This document shows positions 34,746-43,170 of a DNA stretch of 49,270 bases, piece after piece (within the stretch, counting starts at the first letter, position 1; every line of letters begins with the position of its first letter). Position numbers and translations under genes: made by a program. Under the pieces are notes generated by a model, which was not told the origin of the DNA, did not search any database, and saw only the letters and a program-made list of their open reading frames with translations. Origin of the DNA: Anaerolineaceae bacterium UBA6133. Its GTDB lineage: Bacteria > Chloroflexota > Anaerolineae > Anaerolineales > Anaerolineaceae. Where the stretch lies: positions 24,485 to 73,754 of the forward strand of contig DIVL01000045.1 of the NCBI GenBank assembly GCA_002435825.1, written 5' to 3'.

Positions 34746-35747
34746 TTAATATCCCATATCTAACGAATAACTACACCGACAATTGTGGCTACAATCTGGG
34801 CTGGGTAATTCAGGAATATCACCAAACAAAGGATATTTTTTCTTTGCCAAGCGCTTGCACACATCACAGACGTGTTCATCATTACACGTAAGAATCTCAA
34901 TCTTATAATTTTTATTCCCTGTTGCCCTTGCCAGATCTCGATACTCTTTTAGGTCGTACTTGTTAACTGCAGACTGCCATAACATTCTGGCAAAGGATAA
35001 ATTGTCGCACTTGGCCGAAATGCTTTCGACACCTTCCAGAAGTTGTTTGGCTTCTGCATCACTCCCCCAAAGATGCATTGAGCCTGCAGCTAGCCTGAAC
35101 TGCTCCAACTCTTGTTGGTTAACCCCTTTAGCTACGGTTGGAGTTTCTTCAAATGTCAACTTAAGAATATAGGCATCGCGCGGGTTTGGGAATAAGGACT
35201 CTTTCCTCCAATCAATTCCCAAGCCTCTTGGAAAGACCTGATTTGCCTCATATTTAGCAACCGATGTTCCCGCTTGTAAGAACTCTCTTTTTCTTAAACA
35301 ATCAATCCCTAATCTTTCTGCTTCTTCTCTCTCTTGTTTCCTCATTTCCAGATAAGCCTGGGCAAGCAATTTGCCTTTTTCAGAACACATAACAACCTTG
35401 AGCTCGCTAAGCTCTCTTCGCATGCCCGGCTCATCCGCTGTTATTAATCGATTGATCAGGTCTGCTTTTTTTCCGGAAACAGGTAAAACCCTATCAGCAC
35501 ATAATTTCTTTAATTCTGGAATTATTAACTTGTAATTCATTAACGTGCTTATGTCTGGGCGAACAAGGTAACCCTCTTCTATGAATCTCTGAATTGCACC
35601 TAAAGAATGCTCTTTCAGAGCTTCATACCAATCTGAACTCCTATAACTGTCAGCAATGTGATAGATCGAAAGTGGCTTAATGTATTTGCTTAACAACTCT
35701 AAATGAGCGGGCGATCTTTTCCAATCAGATACAGGTTGTTGTGCCAT
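34746..35747 (-). CDS. SAP-domain protein with phage Mu F-like C-terminus
   Basis: 333 aa. A SAP-type helix-extension-helix (about residues 72-98, LKKLCADRVLPVSGKKADLI) could bind DNA. The C-terminus (about 285-333) has C--EHVCDVCKRLAKKKY...LPSPDCSHNCRCSY, matching the Cys/His pattern of the Mu gpF minor head family (D-RVC--C...P-PH-NCRC). The middle is a charged helical region. Its phage origin is likely; whether it serves a phage, a defence function or nothing now is unknown. GGAAAGGAAAC precedes the ATG. Base composition is noticeably more A+T-rich than the flanking genes. Confidence 0.6.
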   Translation of the reverse strand: MAQQPVSDWKRSPAHLELLSKYIKPLSIYHIADSYRSSDWYEALKEHSLGAIQRFIEEGYLVRPDISTLMNYKLIIPELKKLCADRVLPVSGKKADLINRLITADEPGMRRELSELKVVMCSEKGKLLAQAYLEMRKQEREEAERLGIDCLRKREFLQAGTSVAKYEANQVFPRGLGIDWRKESLFPNPRDAYILKLTFEETPTVAKGVNQQELEQFRLAAGSMHLWGSDAEAKQLLEGVESISAKCDNLSFARMLWQSAVNKYDLKEYRDLARATGNKNYKIEILTCNDEHVCDVCKRLAKKKYPLFGDIPELPSPDCSHNCRCSYSLDMGY

Positions 35748-35801
35748 TTTGTTTCCTTTCCCTATCCGCCAATTGGCTTATTGCTATCATAAGATGCTTT
35801 T

Positions 35802-36002
35802 TTATCCAGCATTATCATTTTTTTTGATGACCTTTGCATCCAACATCCCATTATAATCAGGCATCGCGTCATCCCACGCTTTGATTGCACGTCTGATTTC
35901 TTCTTCTGTGAATCCAGTGAATTCACTATACTCAAACGGTCTACCATCGGCACGTGGTATTAGTTTCTTACTCTTCGATTTTTGTTTTGGTTCTTGCTTA
36001 AT
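35802..36002 (-). CDS. Small ORF without a normal start codon
   Basis: An open frame of about 66 codons ends GGA-TAA at 35802 and reads ...LIPRADGRPFEYSEFTGFTEEEIRRAIKAWDDAMPDYNGMLDAKVI. Its amphipathic, acidic and Trp/Tyr content is far more protein-like than the other frames here. No ATG, GTG or TTG lies near its beginning; ATT at 36002 follows a stop, and an ATG at 36006 is out of frame by one. Either a non-canonical start or a gene broken at its 5' end. It lies 54 bp upstream of the SAP/Mu-F gene. Confidence 0.4.
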   Translation of the reverse strand: MKQEPKQKSKSKKLIPRADGRPFEYSEFTGFTEEEIRRAIKAWDDAMPDYNGMLDAKVIKKNDNAG

Positions 36003-36073
36003 TCATCCTGTCAGAACAAAAAAACCGCTATAAAAAACTTTCCAGGTCAATCCAATTATTGTATTTGACTTTC

Positions 36074-36403
36074 TTACAAGCCTAAAAGCGCACCGCAACC
36101 TGATATTAAACCGAATATTAAACCTATCAGGGCAAGGATTCCAAGAAAGGTTACCCAGCCCCTGATAGCGCTTATGTTCTGGTCAATAATGACAGTGTGT
36201 TTGTACGTTTCCGATAGTATTTTAATTTGTTGATTTAGACTGTTCGTCAAGTCGTCTTGTTTTTTTACTTCAACCGCTGGCGCTGTTTTTGGGGTGTCAG
36301 TCTTTATTTCAAATTCCTGTTTGGTCTCCAACTTTGCGCCACAGTTCGTGCAAGCTTTAGCGATGTCGTCATTCTCGTTCCCACATATTGGACATTTTTT
36401 CAT
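36074..36403 (-). CDS. Zinc-ribbon single-pass membrane protein
   Basis: 109 aa. The N-terminal zinc ribbon has CPIC (C4, C7) and CTNC (C18, C21). A charged linker (about 25-55), a helical segment and one C-terminal membrane helix (about 82-105, GWVTFLGILALIGLIFGLISG) follow. The start is set by TTAGGAGG, which also covers the stop of the gene before it, 8 nt away, so the two are co-transcribed. No function can be assigned. Confidence 0.7.
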   Translation of the reverse strand: MKKCPICGNENDDIAKACTNCGAKLETKQEFEIKTDTPKTAPAVEVKKQDDLTNSLNQQIKILSETYKHTVIIDQNISAIRGWVTFLGILALIGLIFGLISGCGALLGL

Positions 36404-36411
36404 AATACCTC

Positions 36412-37266
36412 CTAATTGTTATCAATGTAGTACATCGTTCCGCAACCGTCGAACTGAACAACCGTATCAGTTGGAGCTACATATACGGTTATGCCTGCAA
36501 CACCAAAGTGATTGGCAATTATGTCACCCGATGAGTTGATTCGCGCCCAATAACACCCGTCATCGGTCATTGAATATGACGAATACCACTGACCAGGCGC
36601 TATGTCTACATTGACCCTATAATTTCCATCATCTTTTGGCCACTGCATTTGGTCAATAGGCTCTTGGTGCACGATTCTAACCTTTGGCATTTCATATACA
36701 TTTGGGTTTGGTGTATATCGATCACGCTCAATATATGTGTATTCTACAGTTCCGATTATTACTCCATATGCCCAGCTGAATTGATTATTTTGTAGATCAA
36801 CTGTTTCATCTGATAATTCATCTTCTATAGCTAACAAAAAATATAAATGTTGCACTTTAGGAAAGACAGCGTCATAAATGAGCGTTTTTTCTGTTCCGTC
36901 GATATAAACAGATAAAGAGGCTTCTAAAAGGACTTTGATTGTTTGTCCAATTGAGTTATCAGGGTCGCGAAGAAAAGACGCAATCTGATTCTCATTTGTA
37001 ATATATGAGCTTAATGGCACTGTGGTGGCGGTGGCGGTGGCGGTATATAAAGGAGTAGGGGTCAAGGTTGGACTTGGAGTGTTAGTTGGTGTCACAACTT
37101 TTGTAATCACCATTGGAGTGTACGTTGGTTCAATCGTATAAGTTGGGTAAGGCGTGTGGGTTGGGTAAGGTGTATAGGTCGGAAAAGGCGTAGGGGCAGC
37201 GGGTTGGGCTGGAGCGCAAGCAGTAAGCATTAGCATTGTTGATAATGCCAGCATGATCTTTTTCAT
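36412..37266 (-). CDS. Lipoprotein with Pro/Thr/Tyr-rich repeat linker
   Basis: 284 aa. Lipobox LTAC. Residues of about 22-85 are PTPFPTYTPYPTHTPYPTYT-type repeats, then Thr-Ala stretches. The folded part has a first region of unknown type and a C-terminal domain (VNVDIAPGQWYSSYSMTDDGCYWARINSSGD...) that resembles the small beta domain common in Chloroflexota and actinobacterial lipoproteins, with two Cys that may pair. The upstream CGGGAGG gives the start. First gene of the A+T-rich cluster. Confidence 0.75.
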   Translation of the reverse strand: MKKIMLALSTMLMLTACAPAQPAAPTPFPTYTPYPTHTPYPTYTIEPTYTPMVITKVVTPTNTPSPTLTPTPLYTATATATTVPLSSYITNENQIASFLRDPDNSIGQTIKVLLEASLSVYIDGTEKTLIYDAVFPKVQHLYFLLAIEDELSDETVDLQNNQFSWAYGVIIGTVEYTYIERDRYTPNPNVYEMPKVRIVHQEPIDQMQWPKDDGNYRVNVDIAPGQWYSSYSMTDDGCYWARINSSGDIIANHFGVAGITVYVAPTDTVVQFDGCGTMYYIDNN

Positions 37267-37388
37267 AATTCCTCCCGATTGTTATCAATGACCTAGCAGC
37301 GTTATGGTTTTTTTATCTAATCTCCATTATAGCAGGTATGGCAATGATAAGTCCGGATAGAACTTTCCAATCTGGCTTTTGGTAGATT

Positions 37389-37448
37389 CACAGGGAGTGT
37401 GATCCACAGGGAGTGTGATCCAACGATTTTCAAATTCCCTGTTATAAT
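37389..37448 (+). promoter_or_regulatory. Direct-repeat site and -10 element before the structured leader
   Basis: CACAGGGAGTGTGATC occurs twice head-to-tail (37389-37404, 37405-37420). It ends about where the -35 of the TATAAT at 37443-37448 would be. The -35 itself is poor, consistent with an activator-dependent promoter. Confidence 0.4.
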
Positions 37449-37455
37449 GCAATCA

Positions 37456-37537
37456 ACATCAAGAACGCCTGCGCAGAGCAGGCTGGCAACCGGCCAGGAA
37501 ACAGCAGCGGTGCCCTCAGACCCAAAAGTCTGGATGT
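37456..37537 (+). ncRNA. Structured leader with SAM-I-like four-helix topology
   Basis: Helices in order: P1 ACATC/GATGT (37456-37460 with 37533-37537); P2 GCCTGC/GCAGGC with a 5-nt loop; P3 GGCAACC...GGTGCC, the same bulged stem found in SAM-I and SAM-IV riboswitches; P4 CAGAC/GTCTG. The J1/2 stretch reads AAGAA. The long P2 with kink-turn and pseudoknot loop of SAM-I is missing. A weak hairpin with a T tract (37554-37576) follows, as in a transcription-attenuating leader. Confidence 0.4.
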
Positions 37538-37645
37538 GCGAGAGAATGCTTTCGAAACAAGGTTTCTGTTTTTATTTAAGCCTTTCAAACGCTTTACTCT
37601 CCCACGAGCCCAAGCTTTTCCTGGAATTAGACGAACAGGAGAAAA

Positions 37646-37924
37646 ATGATCAAGGTTAGTGATAGTGAAATCAAGCACATGGAAAAGCAGCATCCCGGGA
37701 TTACAGATCAAATCTGGGACTTTGAAAACGCAGAATTACCCCCTTGCCCTGTATGCGGGTCGACAGATACGGCCAGTATACAGGTTGGGGTAATTGGCCG
37801 CACGATCTACCTGGCGATGGCGACAACCAAGTTCAAACTGTACCCGAACGGAAATGGGAAAGGAATCTACTTCTGCAACACCTGCCAGGTTCAGTTTGGA
37901 CCGAGCAGAAGGACAGGGGGTTGA
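37646..37924 (+). CDS. Small zinc-ribbon-like protein of unknown function
   Basis: 92 aa. CPVC (about residue 34) and CNTC (about residue 77) could bind one zinc. Between them is IGRTIYLAMATTKFKLYPNGNGKGIYF, a beta-rich segment. AGGAG lies five bases before the ATG. It is the first gene behind the structured leader, so it may be what that RNA controls. I do not recognise the family. Confidence 0.6.
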   Translation: MIKVSDSEIKHMEKQHPGITDQIWDFENAELPPCPVCGSTDTASIQVGVIGRTIYLAMATTKFKLYPNGNGKGIYFCNTCQVQFGPSRRTGG

Positions 37925-38292
37925 CGGTAGGGGCACGGCACTGCCGTGCCCGTCGGGGGTAATACCGCTTTTGGTAGCCACCATCCTTAACCGGTTTGTT
38001 CCTAAGGGGTTATACCTAACCGGAGCAATTAATTCTAGCAGCAGACCTCTGTGCCTGCCCTGGTCATGTGCGGGTAGACACGGGGGGCTACCCCTACGGC
38101 ATCATGGAGACCTCCGGTCAAAAACCTCGCACGGCCTGTGCCCGCAACGAAGTGGATGGGTACGTGGATGCCGGCGCAATCAGAGGACCTGGTTGTAGCG
38201 GCAGGCCTCTGTGCCTGCCCTGGGTTACCGCGGGTAGCCACAGGGGGCTACCCCTACAACAAAAATGCTTGCTTTTAGCAGTACCCCTCGTG
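37925..38292. repeat. Intergenic hairpin repeats
   Basis: GGGCACGGCA/CTGCCGTGCCC at 37931-37951 follows GTAG. CCTCTGTGCCTGCCCTGG occurs at about 38045 and 38203, each followed by a GGGTAG-CAC-GGGGGCTACCCCTAC hairpin. 38106-38180 is another GGAGACCT...GCCGGCGC repeat. No gene. Confidence 0.6.
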
Positions 38293-39207
38293 TTATCTCT
38301 TCTCCGTCTGCTCGAGGAAGAATTCCCACATCAGGCGGGTGGCATTGATCTCTTGGGTGGTTTTGCCGGTGATGCGCTCGGGTAGGGGTTTGCCTCCGGG
38401 CCAGGTATGACCGCCATCGGAAATGGTGTAAAAGACCACATCCGCCCCCGGATCGCAGCCCTCATAGCGCACCCCGCGCACATGATCTTTATCCAGGAAG
38501 ACCGTTTCGTTGGCATCGCAGCCATTCAACTGCGCGTAGTCTTTTATAAATGTGGGAATGTTTGGGAACTCGACCGGGAAGAGTCCTGAAGGACCGCCTT
38601 CATAGGGGACGATCTTGTCCGCCTGCCCGTGGAAAAAGATGCCCGGCACGCCGCCAGGGCATTCGTCAAGGTCCACCAGGTAAGTCCCCGCCACGCCGCC
38701 AATCGCTGCGACACGATCGGACAGGCTGCAAGCAAGCCTCAGCGACATGCCCCCGCCGTTGGAGAGCCCGTTGACGTAGATGCGCTCAGGGTCGATGGCG
38801 TATTCGGTGCTGAGCTTATCCATCAGGTCCCTGAAGTATTGCAGCTCGATGTCCACCGCGGTGGGGTCCTCAGCGGTGCGGGTGACGCGCCAGCGTTTGG
38901 GGAAGCCCAATCCGGAAGGGTAGACCACGATGAAGCCCTCCTCGTCAGCGAGCTGGTTCCATTGGCTGACATTGGCCTGGTTGGCCGGCCATTGAGAAAA
39001 GCCGTGGATGTTGATCACCAGGGGTACATTCTGCGTGCTGGTAGGGTCGTAAGACTCGGGGACGTAAAGCAGGTATTCACGCTTCTCCCCGGAAGAAACC
39101 AGGCTCCCGTTGGTGCGGTCGAGGATGTTCCAGACGATAAAGCCGAGCAAAAGAACCAACCCAACGACTAAGCTGAATAAGAAAATAACCTTTAGCAAAT
39201 TTTTCAT
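38293..39207 (-). CDS. PHB-depolymerase/LpqC-family secreted esterase
   Basis: 304 aa from the ATG at 39207 (TTGAGG upstream); the longer frame to 39255 has no signal. N-terminal membrane anchor or signal (about 5-28). Alpha/beta hydrolase: oxyanion region INIHGFSQ, nucleophile GLSNGGG, Asp candidate FHGQADKIVP and His in SDGGHTWPG. Cys pairs (ACSLS, DECPGG, NGCD, EGCD) fit extracellular folding. Relatives hydrolyse polyhydroxyalkanoates or feruloyl and acetyl esters on plant polymers; the true substrate is open. Confidence 0.85.
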   Translation of the reverse strand: MKNLLKVIFLFSLVVGLVLLLGFIVWNILDRTNGSLVSSGEKREYLLYVPESYDPTSTQNVPLVINIHGFSQWPANQANVSQWNQLADEEGFIVVYPSGLGFPKRWRVTRTAEDPTAVDIELQYFRDLMDKLSTEYAIDPERIYVNGLSNGGGMSLRLACSLSDRVAAIGGVAGTYLVDLDECPGGVPGIFFHGQADKIVPYEGGPSGLFPVEFPNIPTFIKDYAQLNGCDANETVFLDKDHVRGVRYEGCDPGADVVFYTISDGGHTWPGGKPLPERITGKTTQEINATRLMWEFFLEQTEKR

Positions 39208-39786
39208 AGAAACCTCAAGATGATGATGGATTAATCTTACCAGTAAGCAGACCAAATCATGCTTTTACCCTGCAGATTACCACGCGGAATGCACTTCTGG
39301 TTTTTGTAAGCCGGGACGTGGCCGGATTTCAGAACACCGGTAAGAACTCAGGGTAGGAGCACGGCATCCCGCAGGGGGAGGCTTTGCACTGCCGTGCCTG
39401 CCCTGGGTAACCACGGGGTTGCCCCTACGATCCGAGATGATCCGTTTGATAGATAAAAGTGTAAATAATCACCCTAAACAACATGTAAACCATCATTGTC
39501 TTGACACGAGCCGTGCCCCTACGACCGGGCTATGCCCGGGGACATTAAAGGATTAATAGGCTAGATCCTTCAACTTAGACTTTGGCATGGGTCTGGATGA
39601 CATAAGGAGAATGTAAAATGGTGCGGTGTGAGAAGCGGTTGTGATTCAAAAAGTGGGTGTCACCCTTCGAACCAGTCCACTAGATCAACAACCGGAAGGT
39701 AAGGGATCGAGTTTCAGAGATCCATATTTTGAATAAGGAGTGTAAAATTATTCAGTCAGTATCATTTAGCCATAGAGGAGGATAGT
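39208..39786. repeat. Intergenic region with a second IS-end-like copy
   Basis: About 39436-39512 repeats 34366-34440 almost exactly and includes the TGTAAA-box pair at 39460-39494. It is preceded by GTAGGAGCACGGC... and GGTAACCACGGGGTTGCCCCTAC hairpin pieces (39353-39430). 39540-39770 shows no gene; an 8-codon ATG frame at 39618 behind AAGGAG is noted without a claim. Confidence 0.5.
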
Positions 39787-42700
39787 GTGATGGGGAATGT
39801 GAATTGGTCCAAGGCATTTTCTGTATTTAAGCGTCTTTTCAAAAAGGGTCTGATAATTTTGAGCCTGCTGGTGCTCACCTCCTGCAATGTGAGTACTCCA
39901 AAACCTACACCAGTTGCTCAGGAATTAGGCCAATTGGCAAACGGCAGTGTCATTGAAGGTCAGTTCACAGACTCACAATACAAAGCCGCCAGAAAGGTGA
40001 TCGAGCAAGCTCCGGGAGAGGTGGAGGTATATGCCAATACTGGCGTCATCCACTCGGTCATTACTGGGTCCACGGATATTGCCGGGCAGACACCGGAAGA
40101 ACGCATCAGCAGCTATTTTGACGAGAACGCTGACCTTTACCAGATCGGTCAATTCAGCCAGAACTTCGAACCAGTCAAACAATTTGACCAAGCAAGTGGC
40201 GTGCAGGTCAGACAATACAAACAGGTGATTGGCGGCATCCCCGTTTACCAAGCGGATATTCGCGTGCTGCTTGACGCAGAGGGCAAGATCGCGCTGGTGA
40301 ACTCCAACTACATGCCAGACCTCTACCCGCCCAGTTCTATGAAGCCCAAAATGAACTCAACCGAGGCTTCGAGAGCTATGCAAGCGCTGGGGTTTGTGCT
40401 GCCAGAAGATGAGACCCCCGGCTTGGTGATCTACAGCCCTTCCATGCTTGGGGAAGTAGAACGATCTTTCTTAGCCTGGGTGGCGAAGGCCAGCTGGGAT
40501 GGGGGATTTGGGGATGTGCTGATCAAAGACTCCGATGGATCAATGGTTTTGCAGACCACGGATATTCTGACCTTTTCATACGAGATCAGCGATTGCGGAG
40601 GCGAGGTATATTCTTCAAATCACCTTCCAACAAGTGCTGAGATCGCGACCAAGCCAAAGCTCACCGGTTCTAATATCTTTGAAAAAATGAACGAAGGACG
40701 AATAGGTCACCTTACAAAGCATTTTTCATTTGTATTTGATTTGTATGAAAAGCATTTTGGATATCGCGATTATTTAACTGCAGATCCTGAGATCCAAGTA
40801 CTTATCAACCTCAGTTACAAGTCAAGTGATGGTTATTCTGTTTCTCCCTTCTACTGGAGAATTGATGATAGCTCTGTTCCGATTCTGATCGCCTTTCCTG
40901 ACCCTGATTTTGAGGACAGTGTTGAGATAATTGCGCATGAATTTCAGCATTCTGTCACGGAGGATTTTGTAAAACTTAGTATTAATGATGAGTCCAGAGC
41001 CCTGAATGAATCATTTTCGGATCTCTTTGGTGCATTAGCTGATGAAAGCGAGTTTCGGTGGCAAGTAAATCTTGGCAAAACCATTTATCGTGATGTCGCA
41101 AACCCCCGCAACTCCATGGCAATATTTCAAGGCCCTGACCACGTCAGTGGTTTTATCAAAGGTGGCGACCCACACCAGAACGGTTTGATTTATGCGCACG
41201 CTCTTTACTTGCTGAGTGAGGGCGGTCAAAAGAGGAATATAAATGTCCTCGGTATAGGCATAGAGAATGTCGCCCAGATCGTTTTCCGTTCGTTGGCCTT
41301 AATGAATAACAATGCAACCTTTCAACAGGCCAGGAACGCAATGGTACTCACCTGTGGGAACATGGTCCGTGAAGGCGACATACCCGACACATATTGCTTC
41401 CAGTTAAAAAATGCTCTAGCTGCAGTTGGTATCGGAGCACCCGGTTCAATATACCCAGTCGATACTCCCCCGTACGAAGGTTTGCAATTTGGCTGGCAGC
41501 TCTCGCCCATCTTGAACTTTGGTAAGTCACCAGATGTTTATGAAGAGATTGCTGGCCTAGGCTTCAGTTTTGTGCGTGAAGTTTTCCCGTGGAATCTGGT
41601 CCAACAACAAAAGAATGGTCCAATCGACCTGAATTTTGGGAGCATGGAACACGAAATATGGACTCACAGTTTGAAAGATAACAAGTTACAGGTGATGGCA
41701 ACCTTGGTGGGGCCACCACCCACCTCAGATCAGAGTGATGAGGAGTTTCTGACTGAATGGCACCTTTATCTCGACAAGATAGTTCCCGAATTAACTGAGA
41801 CGGTGGACTACTGGCAAATTGGTAATCAGATGAATACTAATTCAATTTGGAAAAGTTTCCGTGCTTCTGCCCAAGGTGCGGATCCAGCTCTATATGGAAA
41901 AATGCTCAGGATCGCTTACGAAATTATCAAAGTCAATGAACCATCTGACTTGGTTATTATCGGGGGTCTTAACAATCTGAGTGGTCAAGAAGTTGGGGGT
42001 TTGGATCCGCTATCATTTCTGAAGGGAACCCTACAAACCTGCCAACCGCATTGTTTCGACATGGTAGGTTTGTATATGGAATGGGGCGAGTATCTACCAG
42101 AGGAGAAACGCCCTCTTAATTGGAACGGAAATCAGATATTGGTCAACATGGCTGACTACCTTAACATTGTTGTTCAAGATGTCGCCAGTACTGTGGGTAC
42201 TTCCAAGCCAATTTGGATCACAGGTATGGGCTTGGATGCAGATCTGCCGGCGCTGATCTCTGAAAAGCAAAAGATCGATCTAGATGCCGCGCAAACAGAA
42301 TTGCTTGTCAAGACCATTGTTAGTGCGTCATCAAACAAAGCTGTGCAGACTGTGTTTTACAATGATCTGAATGACGCGCTTGGTCAGGGGGCTGGTTCTG
42401 ATCTTGGTACGATAGTTCATTTACTGAGCGGCAGCGTGCCCCAGGGGCGTTACCCGGTTTATTCGCAGACTGGTGAGGCGATTGAAGAAGCGAGTCAGTA
42501 TCGATTCAGCAGGGAGAGGGCGCTGGACGTAGCCTTTGCGTGGAGCAATGACCCAACAATTTGGAACACCTCAGCAAGAATTGAAACGATCGAAGAGCTA
42601 GTGGCTGAGGCACAGAAGTTTGTAGACTTCCCTGATCCTGAAAATAAGGCAGATGTAAGTTACGGCGCTGAGTTCACTCTCGAAAAAGAGATCATGCTTC

Positions 42701-43158
42701 TCCTGGCAGAAATGAATTCCCAGGACAAACTCATTGTTGGCTCCCCCAAAAATATTGATTATGACCAGATCAAAATTTGGAATTGGGGCAACCCTGAGTT
42801 TTACCTGACCTACGACCCCGCAGTTTGGGAAACCACAGAATATGACTTCCTCGTATCGAAAACTCTTCCCGATTGCCATATTGCTGCGAATGGTTTTCGT
42901 GATGGTGGTCCGGAAGGTCCGCCCCCATATACCTATGCCAAAGATACCAAAATTTTGGACGGTATTGAATATTTCATCGATATCGAAATCCCCAATGCCA
43001 CCGGCATTCCGGATATGTTTCATGTCTACTGGAGTAAACAAAACGACGGTTACCAATACGCCGTAGCGCTTTTCCCCGGACCTGTGGGTTTTGATGAGTG
43101 TGTGGCAGGCTTTTGGGAAGTCATGCAGATTTCTGCAGCCAACGGCTTCGCGCCATAG
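39787..43158 (+). CDS. M4 (thermolysin-family) metalloprotease lipoprotein fused to a degenerate glycosidase-like barrel
   Basis: 1123 aa. Lipobox LTSC; an FTP/thermolysin propeptide-like region (about 60-190); an M4 catalytic domain with H384-E385-H388 (HEFQH), Glu408 (NESFSD, 24 residues on as in thermolysin) and a His at 463 in the place of the transition-state His, so protease activity is expected. From about 560 a TIM-barrel glycosidase-like domain follows. Its expected acid/base NE reads NQ (YWQIGNQ, Q681) and the expected nucleophile TE reads TG (PIWITGMG, G813), so it should be catalytically dead. A C-terminal beta domain of about 150 aa is unrecognised. GAGGAGG precedes GTG 39787 and ATG 39790. 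An in-frame tail is stranded at 43171-43281. Confidence 0.8.
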   Translation: MMGNVNWSKAFSVFKRLFKKGLIILSLLVLTSCNVSTPKPTPVAQELGQLANGSVIEGQFTDSQYKAARKVIEQAPGEVEVYANTGVIHSVITGSTDIAGQTPEERISSYFDENADLYQIGQFSQNFEPVKQFDQASGVQVRQYKQVIGGIPVYQADIRVLLDAEGKIALVNSNYMPDLYPPSSMKPKMNSTEASRAMQALGFVLPEDETPGLVIYSPSMLGEVERSFLAWVAKASWDGGFGDVLIKDSDGSMVLQTTDILTFSYEISDCGGEVYSSNHLPTSAEIATKPKLTGSNIFEKMNEGRIGHLTKHFSFVFDLYEKHFGYRDYLTADPEIQVLINLSYKSSDGYSVSPFYWRIDDSSVPILIAFPDPDFEDSVEIIAHEFQHSVTEDFVKLSINDESRALNESFSDLFGALADESEFRWQVNLGKTIYRDVANPRNSMAIFQGPDHVSGFIKGGDPHQNGLIYAHALYLLSEGGQKRNINVLGIGIENVAQIVFRSLALMNNNATFQQARNAMVLTCGNMVREGDIPDTYCFQLKNALAAVGIGAPGSIYPVDTPPYEGLQFGWQLSPILNFGKSPDVYEEIAGLGFSFVREVFPWNLVQQQKNGPIDLNFGSMEHEIWTHSLKDNKLQVMATLVGPPPTSDQSDEEFLTEWHLYLDKIVPELTETVDYWQIGNQMNTNSIWKSFRASAQGADPALYGKMLRIAYEIIKVNEPSDLVIIGGLNNLSGQEVGGLDPLSFLKGTLQTCQPHCFDMVGLYMEWGEYLPEEKRPLNWNGNQILVNMADYLNIVVQDVASTVGTSKPIWITGMGLDADLPALISEKQKIDLDAAQTELLVKTIVSASSNKAVQTVFYNDLNDALGQGAGSDLGTIVHLLSGSVPQGRYPVYSQTGEAIEEASQYRFSRERALDVAFAWSNDPTIWNTSARIETIEELVAEAQKFVDFPDPENKADVSYGAEFTLEKEIMLLLAEMNSQDKLIVGSPKNIDYDQIKIWNWGNPEFYLTYDPAVWETTEYDFLVSKTLPDCHIAANGFRDGGPEGPPPYTYAKDTKILDGIEYFIDIEIPNATGIPDMFHVYWSKQNDGYQYAVALFPGPVGFDECVAGFWEVMQISAANGFAP

Positions 43159-43170
43159 ACCGGTTAGTGA

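Noticed and set aside
35762..35953. 63-codon minus ORF starting with ATG
   Set aside because: Its composition is poor and the overlapping frame at 35802-36002 is far more protein-like.
37470..37520. Bacterial SRP (4.5S) RNA, suggested by GGCCAGGAAACAGCAGC
   Set aside because: The conserved GGAA tetraloop and symmetric AGCAG loop of SRP helix 8 are not formed; the P1-P4 fold explains the segment better.
37399..37659. 86-codon plus-strand ORF over the structured leader
   Set aside because: It crosses the promoter, the predicted RNA helices and the T-tract hairpin, and has no Shine-Dalgarno.
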